From JAJPKK01 sp963802745 (GTDB lineage Bacteria > Pseudomonadota > Alphaproteobacteria > Rhizobiales > Xanthobacteraceae): a DNA stretch of 64,000 bases. The DNA is taken from NCBI GenBank assembly GCA_963802745.1, contig CAWDKL010000073.1, forward strand, positions 186,001 to 250,000, in the 5' to 3' direction. Under the pieces are notes generated by a model. It saw nothing but the letters and a program-made list of their open reading frames with translations, ran no database searches and was not told the origin of the DNA. The position numbers and the translations under genes were made by a program. Positions 54,003 through 63,534 of this stretch are shown here, piece after piece (the stretch's first letter is position 1; each line of letters opens with the position of its first letter).

Positions 54003-57000
54003 TCAGTAGATTTCAGCGGGCTCAAGAGCATCCGCGCGGCCAGCCGAAAGACGTTCGAGAGGGCTTCGGCCAAAGGCAAGAAACAGCGTCGGCGTGAGCA
54101 CCGCGTCGAACAGCGTCGAGCTCAACAACCCGCCAAAGATGGTCACGGCGACCGGGTGCAGAATTTCCCGTCCGGCCTCGTCCGCTCCGCGCAGGAGCGG
54201 TGTCAGGGCGAGCCCCGCCGACAAGGCTGTGAGCAACACCGGCGCGAGCCGGTCGAGGCTGCCCCGCACGACGAGGTCAGGTCCAAATTTCGCCCCCTCG
54301 TGGAGCGCGAGGTTGATGTAGCGGCTGATTTTCAGGATGCCGTTGCGGGTGCTGATGCCGGCGAGGGTAATGAACCCCATCATGCTGGCGACCGAGAGGG
54401 GCAGTCCAACGATCCACAGCGCCAGGACGCTGCCGATCAGCGCCAGCGGAATGTTGACCATGACAATCAGGGCCAGCACGGCCGAGCGATAACGGCTCTG
54501 CAGCACCAGGAAGATCAGCAGCAGGGATGCGAGCGAGAGAACGCCGATGCGCGCCGTCGCGGCTTCATAGGCCTGATAGGTGCCCTCAAGGGTCCCGCCG
54601 TAGCCCTGCGGCCACTGCGTCTGCGCGAGGATACCGCGGATATCGGCGACGATTTGCGCGCGGTCGCGTGTGCCGTCGCTGTTGGCATAGACGGCTATGC
54701 GGCGCTGGCCGTTCTCCCGAAAAATCTGATTGGGACCGTCGGTCTCCTGGATGTTCGCTACGAGATGGAGCGGAACGTGTCCGGATGGGGTCTCGATCAG
54801 GAGATCCGACAGCCCCGTGGTCGAGCGGGCAGTGTCCGACAGACGAATGACCACGTCAAAGCGGCGATTGCCTTCGGTCACCACCTGCGACACGACGAGC
54901 CCGTTGGACATTCCCTCCAGTGCGCCTGTCAATGCGGCGGGCGTCACGCCATACAGCTTCGCGCGGTCGTAGTCGGCCTCGACCCGAAGCTGGGGAATGC
55001 GGTTCTGCTTTTCAACCTGAAGGTCGGCGAGGCCCTTTACCGAGGCCACGCGCTGGCGCAGCGTCTCGGCGAGATTGCGCAAGGTGTCGAGGTCATCGCC
55101 ATAGATTTTCAGGGCGATTTCCGCGCGAATCCCGGAAAGCATGTGGTCCAACCGGTGGGCGATGGGCTGTCCCACGCTGACGGATGCCGGCAACACCGCG
55201 AGGCGGGAGCGTATCTCCGCAAGTATCTCCGCGCGGGTGCGCGAGGACGGTTTGAGATCGACATCAATCTCGCTGAAATGCACGCCCTCCGCATGCTCGT
55301 CGAGTTCGGCGCGTCCGGTGCGGCGGCCGACCGACGCCACGTCGGCGATCCCCATCAGGAGATGTTCGGCAATCAGCCCGAGGCGGTTCGAACTCGTGCA
55401 GCGAGATCCCGGGATTGTACTGCACGCTGATGTCGAGCGTGTCTTCGTTGAATGGCGGCAAGAAGGTGCGGGGCAATGCGATGGCGGCGAAGACCGCTGC
55501 CACGACCGCTGCGGCCGCGCCTCCGAAGATCAGGTCGCGCCGAGCGATCGCCCAGGTCAGCAACGCGATGTTGGCCCGCTTGAGATATCGCAGCAGGAAT
55601 ACGTCGTGGTCCCGGCCGCTGCGGCCCGCGAACAGATAGTAGCATAATACGGGCGTCAGGGTAATCGACACCAGGAGACTGCCCAGAATCGAGACGATGT
55701 AGGCCACGCCCAACGGCGTGAACAGGCGGCCTTCAAGGCCCGGCATGGCAAACAGCGGCACGAAGACGAGAACGATGACGATCGTCGCATAGAGAACACC
55801 TGACCGGACTTCCTGGCTTGCGTCGGCGATGACGCCCGGGACCGGGCGCGGATCGAGCCGGACGCTGTTTTCGCCGAGCCGGCGCAGAATGTTCTCGACA
55901 TCCACCACGGCATCGTCGACGAGTTCGCCGACCGCAATGGCGAGGCCGCCCAGCGTCATCGTGTTGATCGTCAGTCCCAGGGCCTGGAATACGATGAGGG
56001 TCACGACAAAGGACAGCGGAATCGCCGTGAGCGAAATGAGGGTCGCCCGCAAGTTCATCAGAAAAACCATGAGAACCAGCGCCACCACCACGACCGCCTC
56101 GATCAATGCCCGCTTCAGGCCGCCGATCGACGCTTCGATGAAGCTTGCCTGGCGGAACTGAATGTTCGTCGCCACGATTCCGGCCGGCAGCGTCTTCTGG
56201 ATGACTTGAAGCGCCGATTCGATCTGGTTGGTCAGGGCCACCGTATCGGCCCCCGGCTGCTTCTGGACCGACAGGATGACGGCCGGCTTGCCGCGAAATC
56301 CGGCATCGCCGCGCTTTACCCGCGCGGTGAAATCCACGCTGGCGACCTGGTGCATCATCACCGGCTGATCCTGCCGGTAGGCAATCACGGTGTTGCGCAG
56401 GTCGTCGAGGCGCCGCGTCACGCCGACGTTGCGGATCAGGTATTCGCGACCCTGCTGATCGACGAACCCGCCGCCGGTATTGACGCCGAAGCGCGCGGCC
56501 GCGGTTTCGATCTGGCTGTAGGTGATATCGAGACGATGCATGGCTGTGGGGTCCGGTACGACGCGATACTGGCGAACCTCGCCGCCGATCGGAATCACCT
56601 GCGCAACACCCGCAATCGCCAGGAGCTGGGGACGCAGGACGAAATCGGCGATCTCCCGCACCTCCATCGGCGAGGCCTGATCGCTCGCGACCGCGATCAG
56701 CATGATTTCGCCCATGATCGAGGTGATGGGGCCCATTTGCGGCATCGTCCCGCGCGGGAGCTGTTCCCGCACCAGCGCCAGGCGCTCCGAGACCAGTTGA
56801 CGATTGCGGAAGATGTCGCTTCCCCAATCGAATTCGACGTAGACGATCGACAGGCCGGGGCTCGACACGGAGCGTACCCGCGCCACCCCCGGCATCCCGT
56901 TCATGATGCGCTCGATCGGAAACGTGACGAGCTGCTCGACCTCCTGCGGCGCAAGCCCTTCGGCTTCGGTCATCAGGGTCACGACCGGCCGGTTGAGATC

Positions 57001-57120
57001 CGGGAAGATATCGACGGGAATACCAGGAAGGATGACGGATCCATAGCCGATCAGGATCAACGCCACGGCGAGAACGATCAGACGGTGGTGCAGGCTCGCT
57101 GAGACCAGGCGGTTGAACAC
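54003..57120 (-). pseudogene. CzcA/CusA-type heavy-metal RND efflux pump, frameshifted
   Basis: This inner-membrane proton-driven pump exports metal cations through the periplasmic adaptor. It starts at GTG 57120 (AGGAAA upstream): VFNRLVSASLHHRLIVLAV. The N-terminal part has GIPVDIFPDLNRP and VGELVDDAVVDVENILRR, typical of HME-RND transmembrane helix 4. The second part (from MGIADVASVGRRTGRAE) is in another frame: near 55383-55386 an extra C appears to separate the halves (LHEFE, then RLGLIAEHLL). Corrected, the protein has about 1,038 residues, normal for CzcA. In the sequence as given, translation of the first frame continues into non-native arginine-rich sequence. Confidence 0.85.
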
Positions 57121-57128
57121 GGCGTTTC

Positions 57129-58886
57129 CTACCGGACCTGGTTGATGAGTTCGGCGCCGCGGATCACGATCCGCTCGCCGTCTCCGACCCCGGCCGCCAC
57201 AAGGACGTGGGTCGCATCGAACGGCTCGGTGCGAACCGGGCGTGCCTCGAAAACCTCCGGCTCGGTATGGCGCCAGACGATGGTTTCTCCATTGCCGCCG
57301 CGCACGATGGCGTCCCGATCGATCATGACCCCGGTCGTGGCATCGCCGCGCTGGGCAGTGACGGTGACAGGCTGGCCGACGCGCAGCGATGCCGTCGGGT
57401 CGGATATCGCGAAATGCAGCACGGTGGCCTGTTGCTGCAGGGTCCGGCTCCATCCCTGGAAGGTGAGCTCCATGGCGACATTCGCGCCGCCGATCGCGGT
57501 CGCGTGTTCGAGCGCCGTGGGATCGTTGTCGCCATAGTCGAAGGCTTCGATCCACAAGGAATTCGGATCAATGATCTGGAACAATATGTCCTGGGCCTGG
57601 ACGACCTGGCCCGCCACCACGTGCGACAGCGCCACCACGCCGTCGATGGGTGCACGGAGGACTTCGGGTGCAAGCCGCGCCTCGCGGACCGCATCGCGCC
57701 GGCGGTGGAGGCCTTCAAGTTCCGCCTCGGTCTCGACGATGAAGGATTGTGGGACCGCCGAGCGTTCCGCCATCGCCCGCATACGCCGGAGCTTTGCTTC
57801 GGCGACGGCGATGCCCTGCTCGATTTCACCCATCCGCTCCGAGATCGTCGTGCGGTCGGCGATAGCCATGGGCAACTCGATTGAGGCCAGCAGGTCGCCC
57901 TTGGCGACCATCTGCCCCATGCGCGGGAGGCCCCGTTCCGGCGCGATCACACGTCCGCCGGTGATGCTCTGGACGAGGCCGCTGCGGTTAGGGTTTGCGA
58001 TCACCCGGCCGGCCAAGACGACGGCCTTCGGCATCGTCGTGAGTTTCGCAACGACGGTGCGGACATCGATGATGCGTTGGGTCGGCTTCGGCACGAAAAC
58101 CCTGCCGTCCGGCAACCGCCGCGGCGAGTCGCCCGGGGTGATGGCGGGCTGCGCGTCATCTTCGAGATGCCCTTCATGCGCACGAGCCGCCCCGTCCATC
58201 GCCACGATTGCCACCGCCAGCGCGAGGACCGCAACCACGGCGGCACGCCTTCGCCGCCGCAGGCCGATACCGAGTGCAAGGCCCGCGAGCAACGTCAGGC
58301 TCATGAGTACGAGGTGATCCTGGGCGCCGTGCCGCAGGGTCGCGGCGACCTGCGCGTGCCACGGGATCGGATAAAAAGGCCCGCTCGGCGATCCCGGGCG
58401 TGGCAGCGACAGCTTTCCGATCAGGAGATCGTCGGTTTCGGGTGCTTTGATATCGAATACGAGTTCGAACAGTCCGCCGCGTTCGAACAGCCTGGACGTG
58501 ACGAAATAGGTGCCGTCGCCGGCTGCCTCCGCCTGCACCGGCTCCTCGTTGATGGTCACGGTGAGCTTGGCATCGGTGACCGGCGAATTGTCTTCGAACC
58601 GGTCGAGATAGATGATCAGGCGCGCGCCCTGGAGAGCGGCTACCAGTTCGTAGGCTTCCGAATCCGCGACAAGCCGGGGCAGGCTATGGGGTGTGGCGGC
58701 GGCGCCTGCCGGCTCGATATCGTGACCTTCATGGGCGGCCGCAGGAGCCGCCGCTATCCAGCAGAGCATCGCAACAAGTGCTGCGAGCCGACCCCTGCGG
58801 AATGGCGTGACGGACCGGCCCGTGTCACCGGGACATGACCGGGTGCGCACTTTGCTTACGGAATGTGGCGTCCCCCTGGGTTGCAT
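57129..58886 (-). CDS. RND efflux periplasmic adaptor (membrane fusion protein) with N-terminal extension
   Basis: This 585-residue CzcB/CusB-type adaptor links the RND pump to an outer-membrane channel. It is longer than usual because it has an N-terminal signal plus a first domain (HEGHDIEP, then an Ig-like segment, then a transmembrane helix LVLMSLTLLAGLALGIGL) before the standard adaptor part: AHEGHLEDD, ERGLPRMGQMVAKGDLLASIELP, a helical hairpin, and RAPIDGVVALSHVVAGQVV. His-rich patches HEGHD and HEGHL could bind metal. Placed between the regulator (12 bases) and the pump (eight bases), clearly one operon. Confidence 0.85.
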   Translation of the reverse strand: MQPRGTPHSVSKVRTRSCPGDTGRSVTPFRRGRLAALVAMLCWIAAAPAAAHEGHDIEPAGAAATPHSLPRLVADSEAYELVAALQGARLIIYLDRFEDNSPVTDAKLTVTINEEPVQAEAAGDGTYFVTSRLFERGGLFELVFDIKAPETDDLLIGKLSLPRPGSPSGPFYPIPWHAQVAATLRHGAQDHLVLMSLTLLAGLALGIGLRRRRRAAVVAVLALAVAIVAMDGAARAHEGHLEDDAQPAITPGDSPRRLPDGRVFVPKPTQRIIDVRTVVAKLTTMPKAVVLAGRVIANPNRSGLVQSITGGRVIAPERGLPRMGQMVAKGDLLASIELPMAIADRTTISERMGEIEQGIAVAEAKLRRMRAMAERSAVPQSFIVETEAELEGLHRRRDAVREARLAPEVLRAPIDGVVALSHVVAGQVVQAQDILFQIIDPNSLWIEAFDYGDNDPTALEHATAIGGANVAMELTFQGWSRTLQQQATVLHFAISDPTASLRVGQPVTVTAQRGDATTGVMIDRDAIVRGGNGETIVWRHTEPEVFEARPVRTEPFDATHVLVAAGVGDGERIVIRGAELINQVR

Positions 58887-58898
58887 CGGTGCTGAACC

Positions 58899-59177
58899 CT
58901 AAAGATAACGGGAGATGGCTTTGAACTCGCTCACAACTTGGCGTGCCGGCTTGCCACTCCCGTTCGCCGCGGCATCGAGGCAGTGATCGACGTGATCGTG
59001 GATCAGTTGGCGCTTCGCTTCGGCGATGGCCTTCTCGACGGCGTGCAGTTGTTGCGCAAGCTCGACGCAGGTTCGTCCTTCCCCGAACATCGCAACGACT
59101 TTCCGCAGATGTCCCTCGGCGCGCTTGAGCCGCTTGACGATTTCCGGATGGCTTTCATGAAGGTGCGTTTCGTTCAT
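58899..59177 (-). CDS. CsoR/RcnR-family metal-sensing repressor
   Basis: This 92-residue all-helical repressor of the CsoR/RcnR/FrmR family has the core VKRLKRAEGHLRKVVAM. Cys37, His62 and Cys66 have exactly the spacing of the Cu(I)-binding triad of CsoR (C-x24-H-x3-C). Additional histidines (His5, His7, His10, His60, His65) could instead give Ni/Co sensing as in DmeR or RcnR. First gene of the leftward efflux operon, so it should repress the operon until metal binds. Which metal is the effector needs experiment. Confidence 0.88.
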   Translation of the reverse strand: MNETHLHESHPEIVKRLKRAEGHLRKVVAMFGEGRTCVELAQQLHAVEKAIAEAKRQLIHDHVDHCLDAAANGSGKPARQVVSEFKAISRYL

Positions 59178-59309
59178 GCGGCTAACCTATCCCCGTGGAG
59201 GGGATAATGCAAGTTGGGCGGGCGGTGGCGGCGCTCTCGGTGGCCTAGCCCCGTTCGATCTGCTAACAATTTCGACGTCCGCAGCGCCATCACACCGGCG
59301 GAGGTATTT

Positions 59310-60240
59310 ATGACGACACTCTCTGGTCACCCATCCGGCCGGCCTCAACCACCTGACCCCGGCCGGACATCCGGAACGGCCGGACCGGCTGCGCGCCATC
59401 GAACAGGCGTTGGAGGACGAAAAGTTCCAGACCCTCGCCCGCGAACAGGCGCCGGCCGCGACCCTCGACCTGATTACGCTGTGTCACCCCGCCGCCTTTG
59501 TGGAGCAGATCCAGCACGCGAGCCCGGCGCAGGGTTTCGCGCAGCTCGATGCCGATACAACAATGTCGCCCGGTACCTTCGAAGCGGTGCTGCGTGCCAT
59601 CGGGGGCGCCGCGATGGCGACCGACGAGGTGATGACCGGCAAGGTCGATAATGCCTTCTGCGCCATGCGTCCACCCGGCCACCATGCCGAAACCGCGCGG
59701 GCCATGGGCTTCTGCTTCTTCAATACGGTCGCGATCATCGCCCGCCATGCCCAAAAGCGGCACGGCGCCGAGCGGGTCGCGATCGTGGATTTCGACGTTC
59801 ATCACGGCAATGGCAGCCAGGAAATTTTTTGGTCCGACCCGACCGTGATGTATGCCTCGACCCACGAAATGCCGCTTTATCCCGGCACCGGCGCGCCTTC
59901 GGAGCGGGGCGCGCACAACACGGTCGTCAACGCCCCGCTGCGGGCCGGCGACGGCGGCGAGCGGTTTCGCGAGGCCTTTGAGGCCGTGATCCTGCCGCGG
60001 GTATCCGCGTTCGCGCCGGACTTTTTGGTGATCTCGGCCGGCTTCGACGCTCACATGCGCGATCCGCTGGCCCACCTCAACCTGCTGGAGCCGGATTTCG
60101 CCTGGGCGACGCAACAGCTCATGGAAATCGCCGACAAGACCGCCAAGGGCCGCATCGTGTCGGTGCTGGAAGGCGGCTACGACCTGCAGGGCCTGTCGCG
60201 CTCTGTGGCGGCGCATGTCACCGCCCTGATGCGGGGGTAG
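59310..60240 (+). pseudogene. Histone deacetylase family protein (acetoin/polyamine deacetylase-like), 5' frameshift
   Basis: This zinc-dependent arginase/deacetylase-fold hydrolase has the metal and catalytic residues in AMRPPGHHAETARAMGFCFFN, IVDFDVHHGNGSQEIF and SAGFDAHMRDPLAHL. The first codons, ATGACGACACTC at 59310 with GGAGG upstream, are out of frame with the body. Around 59319-59326 one extra T seems present (CTCTCTGG where CTCCTGG would give LVTHPAGLNHLTP). Corrected, the protein would have about 309 residues and a complete N-terminus. As written, only an internal start (59410) would yield a protein, missing the first HP-x-H segment. Confidence 0.85.
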
Positions 60241-60399
60241 CGCGGATTGCGGATAGATCAGAGGGCGGGCACAGGCGCGTGCTCGCGCTGTGTCCACGCC
60301 GGCCGCGCTGTGCGGTGGGCACGCTTCGCTTTATTCACCCCGCGTGCTACGTGCGGTTCGACAGTCTCCGAAATAGCGCTCATGTGATCCGGCTTCAAT

Positions 60400-60696
60400 A
60401 TGTCCGATACCCAACGTTCCGCGGCCGACGCCGCTTCGAAAAGTTCGGCCGACAAACCCCACGCGGACGTCGAGGGGCTCAGTTTCGAACGGGCGATTGA
60501 GGAATTGGAGACGATCGTCAAGCGGCTTGAAGACGGCAAGGTGCCGCTCGAGGAATCGGTCGCGATCTACGAGCGCGGCGAAGCCCTCAAGCGGCGTTGC
60601 GAACAGCTATTGCGCCAAGCGGAGGCACGCGTCGAAAAAATCGCCCTCGACGCCTCCGGCCAGCCCAGGGGCACCGAACCGCTCGACGCGAAATAG
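60400..60696 (+). CDS. xseB: Exodeoxyribonuclease VII small subunit
   Basis: This 98-residue protein binds XseA and is needed for exonuclease VII stability. It has the family block LSFERAIEELETIVKRLEDGKVPLEESVAIYERGEALKRRC, here seen as FERAIEELETIVKRLE, then PLEESVAIYERG. Length is typical. The large subunit is not in the window. It follows the HDAC-like gene by 160 bases, a common order in Rhizobiales. Confidence 0.95.
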   Translation: MSDTQRSAADAASKSSADKPHADVEGLSFERAIEELETIVKRLEDGKVPLEESVAIYERGEALKRRCEQLLRQAEARVEKIALDASGQPRGTEPLDAK

Positions 60697-60839
60697 AAGC
60701 AATCTATTCGGACGGAAAAGGCGGATTTTCGGGGCTGCGGCCAAGCTGAAGGCTACCAGCAAGCTGCCGGCCGGCTGCGGCCAAATTCCGCGCCGTCGGA
60801 TGATTTTTCACGGCGTCCCCGTCATATATAAGAGATCCC

Positions 60840-61898
60840 ATGAACGCCATCAGCCTGTCCGATCCTACCGCCTTCGCGAATCGCCCGCCCGATCATCCTC
60901 CGGTCCGGTCCGGATCGGTCGGCGTGTTGCTCGTCAATCTCGGTACGCCGGACGCGACCGACGCCAAATCGGTGCGCCGCTACTTGAAGGAGTTCCTGCG
61001 CGACAAACGGGTCATCGAGGAAGATACGATTACGTGGAAATTCGTGCTCAACGCCATCATCCTGCCGCTGCGGCCGGGACGCAAAGGCCTCGATTACGAA
61101 AAAATATGGAACCGCGACAAGAACAAATCGCCGCTGAAGACGATCACCCGCTCGCAGGCCGAGAAGCTGACGGCGGCGCTCACGCAGCACGGCAAGCGCG
61201 TGGCGGTCGATTGGGCGATGCGCTACGGCAACCCGTCGATCCATTCGCGCCTCTCGGCGCTGACCGCCCAAGGGTGCGAGCGTATCCTGGTGGTTCCGCT
61301 GTATCCGCAATATGCCGCCGCGACCAGCGCAACCGTCTGCGACCAAGTCTTTCGCGCGCTCATGACGATGCGCTGGCAGCCGGCGGTGCGTATCGCCCCG
61401 CCTTATTTCGACGATCCGGTCTACATCGCGGCGCTGGCCGAGTCGTTGGAGTCGCATATGCGCAGGCTTACCTTCAAACCGGAGGTGATCCTCGCCTCCT
61501 ACCACGGCATTCCGCGGGACTATTTCGACAAGGGCGACCCGTATTATTGCCATTGCGCCAAGACCACCCGTCTGCTGCGCGAACGGCTTGGGCTCGACGA
61601 GCGCCAATTGGTGATGACATTCCAGTCGCGGTTCGGCCGCGCCGAATGGCTCAAACCCTACACGGATATGACCGTAAAGGAACTGGGCCAGAGCGGCGTC
61701 AAGAATCTCGCTGTCATCACGCCGGGCTTTTCGGCCGATTGCCTTGAAACGCTCGAAGAGATCGCCGGCGAAAACGCCGAATATTTTCACCACGCCGGTG
61801 GCGCGAATTTCGCCGCCATTCCGTGCCTAAATGACAGCGAGCCTGGAATCCGGACGATCGAGACCGTGGCGTTGCGGGAGCTGCAGGGCTGGGCGTAA
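60840..61898 (+). CDS. hemH: Ferrochelatase
   Basis: This 352-residue HemH inserts Fe2+ into protoporphyrin IX as the last step of heme synthesis. GVLLVNLGTPDATDAKSVRRYL at the N-terminus, and the metal-binding regions SYHGIPRDYFDKGDPYY (catalytic His) and TPGFSADCLETLEEI (catalytic Glu) are all present. Length is usual. It stands alone on the + strand after a 143-base gap. It would supply heme for the cytochromes of this organism. Confidence 0.96.
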   Translation: MNAISLSDPTAFANRPPDHPPVRSGSVGVLLVNLGTPDATDAKSVRRYLKEFLRDKRVIEEDTITWKFVLNAIILPLRPGRKGLDYEKIWNRDKNKSPLKTITRSQAEKLTAALTQHGKRVAVDWAMRYGNPSIHSRLSALTAQGCERILVVPLYPQYAAATSATVCDQVFRALMTMRWQPAVRIAPPYFDDPVYIAALAESLESHMRRLTFKPEVILASYHGIPRDYFDKGDPYYCHCAKTTRLLRERLGLDERQLVMTFQSRFGRAEWLKPYTDMTVKELGQSGVKNLAVITPGFSADCLETLEEIAGENAEYFHHAGGANFAAIPCLNDSEPGIRTIETVALRELQGWA

Positions 61899-62033
61899 GT
61901 TTAGGCCGCCGCCGGGCTCCGGCGCGTGAGCTACCATTTATCGACTTGCCGCCGCCAATCATTGATCGCGCGCAATTCGCGCGCCGCAACAATCGGCTTG
62001 ATCCGGCCACTCGGTCGAGAGAGGTGAAAAAAC

Positions 62034-63023
62034 ATGTTCGGAGGATTTGATGTTTTTGTCGTGATCGTCGTCGTGCTGGCGATCATTACGGTTTTTTTGG
62101 CCGTCAAGACGGTGCCGCAGGGCTACAATTGGACGGTTGAGCGGTTCGGGCGCTACACCAAAACACTGTCCTCGGGCCTCAACCTCATCGTTCCTTTCGT
62201 GGATCGGATCGGCCGCCGGATGAACGTGATGGAGCAGGTGATCGATGTTCCTCAACAGGAGGTCATCACCAAGGACAATGCGAGCGTCACGGTAGACGGC
62301 ATCGCGTTCTTCCAGGTGATCGATGCCGCCAAGGCCAGCTACGAGATTTCTGCCTTGGAGCCCGCCATCGTCAAACTCACGATGACCAACATCCGCTCCG
62401 TCATGGGCGCGATGGATCTCGACCAGATGCTGTCGCATCGCGACGAGATCAACGAGCGCTTGTTGCGGGTGGTCGATGCGGCGGTTTCGCCGTGGGGCAT
62501 CAAGGTCAACCGCATCGAGATCAAGGACATCGTGCCGCCGGCCGACCTGATCCAGGCGATGGGCCGGCAAATGAAGGCCGAGCGCGAAAAGCGCGCCGAG
62601 ATTCTGACCGCGGAGGGCCAGCGGCAGTCGGCGATTCTGCGGGCGGAAGGCGCCAAGCAATCACAGATACTGGAAGCCGAGGGGCGCCGCGAGGCGGCAT
62701 TCCGGGACGCCGAGGCGCGCGAGCGCTCGGCATCGGCGGAGGCCAAGGCAACCGAGGTGGTGAGCGAGGCGATATCCAAGGGCGATGTGGCGGCGCTCAA
62801 CTATTTCGTCGCCAATAACTATCTACGTGCCTTGACGGAGATCGCGCACTCGCCGAACCAGAAGGTGCTGATGCTGCCCATTGAGGCGACCAGCGTGCTG
62901 GCGACGCTCGGCGGCATCGGGGAGATCGCCAAGGCCACGTTCGGGGGCGCTCCGAGCGGTACGGGCGGCAGCGCTCCGCCGCGTCCGACCGGGCCGATCG
63001 CCGGCGCCAGAACCCCAAGCTGA
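62034..63023 (+). CDS. qmcA: SPFH/band 7 domain protein (QmcA-like)
   Basis: This 329-residue protein has a single N-terminal membrane helix (VFVVIVVVLAIITVFLAV) followed by an SPFH/band 7 domain. Characteristic segments: GYNWTVERFGRYTKTLSSGLN, VDGIAFFQVIDAAKASYEIS and a long C-terminal helical region (KAEREKRAEILTAEGQ) that oligomerises. Such proteins organise membrane proteases and microdomains. The stop lies nine bases before an NfeD gene, the standard pairing. QmcA is the closest E. coli counterpart. Confidence 0.9.
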   Translation: MFGGFDVFVVIVVVLAIITVFLAVKTVPQGYNWTVERFGRYTKTLSSGLNLIVPFVDRIGRRMNVMEQVIDVPQQEVITKDNASVTVDGIAFFQVIDAAKASYEISALEPAIVKLTMTNIRSVMGAMDLDQMLSHRDEINERLLRVVDAAVSPWGIKVNRIEIKDIVPPADLIQAMGRQMKAEREKRAEILTAEGQRQSAILRAEGAKQSQILEAEGRREAAFRDAEARERSASAEAKATEVVSEAISKGDVAALNYFVANNYLRALTEIAHSPNQKVLMLPIEATSVLATLGGIGEIAKATFGGAPSGTGGSAPPRPTGPIAGARTPS

Positions 63024-63032
63024 GGAATTTCC

Positions 63033-63485
63033 ATGGTGGAGTTTTTTGCCGAGCTCGGCGTCTGGGATTGGTTCATCGTCGGCGGCGTGCTGCTGATCAT
63101 GGAAGTCGTGGCGCCCGGCGTTTTCATGCTGTGGCTCGGGCTTGCGGCCATCCTGGTCGGTACCATCTCGCTGTTCGTCACGAATTGGTCTTGGCAGGCG
63201 CAATTGCTGGCCTTTGCGATGTTCGCCGCAGCCGCGATCCCGCTGTGGCGCCGGCTCGCCAAACGCGGACGAAAACCAACCGACCAGCCGTTCCTCAATC
63301 GCCGCGCCGATGCCTTGATCGGCCGGCTATTCACGCTGGACCGGCCGATCGTCAACGGCGCCGGCCGGATCGGGGTCTACGATACGGTGTGGCGGGTTTC
63401 CGGGGCGGATATGCCGGCGGGCAGCCGGGTGCGCGTCACGCGGGTGGACGGCACGACGCTGCATGTCGAACGCGCTGATTCGTAG
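63033..63485 (+). CDS. NfeD family membrane protein (short form)
   Basis: This 150-residue protein has two or three helices (WFIVGGVLLIMEVVAPGVFMLW) and a C-terminal OB-fold domain (RADALIGRLFTLDRPIVNGAG, then RVTRVDGTTLHVERAD). It is coupled with the SPFH gene and together they form a membrane microdomain or protease-partner unit. This is the short NfeD type without the ClpP-like protease domain. Start ATG at 63033. Confidence 0.9.
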   Translation: MVEFFAELGVWDWFIVGGVLLIMEVVAPGVFMLWLGLAAILVGTISLFVTNWSWQAQLLAFAMFAAAAIPLWRRLAKRGRKPTDQPFLNRRADALIGRLFTLDRPIVNGAGRIGVYDTVWRVSGADMPAGSRVRVTRVDGTTLHVERADS

Positions 63486-63534
63486 CGGCGGAAACGGCAG
63501 CGCCTTCCACCTTTATGAGCATAGGAATGATCCC

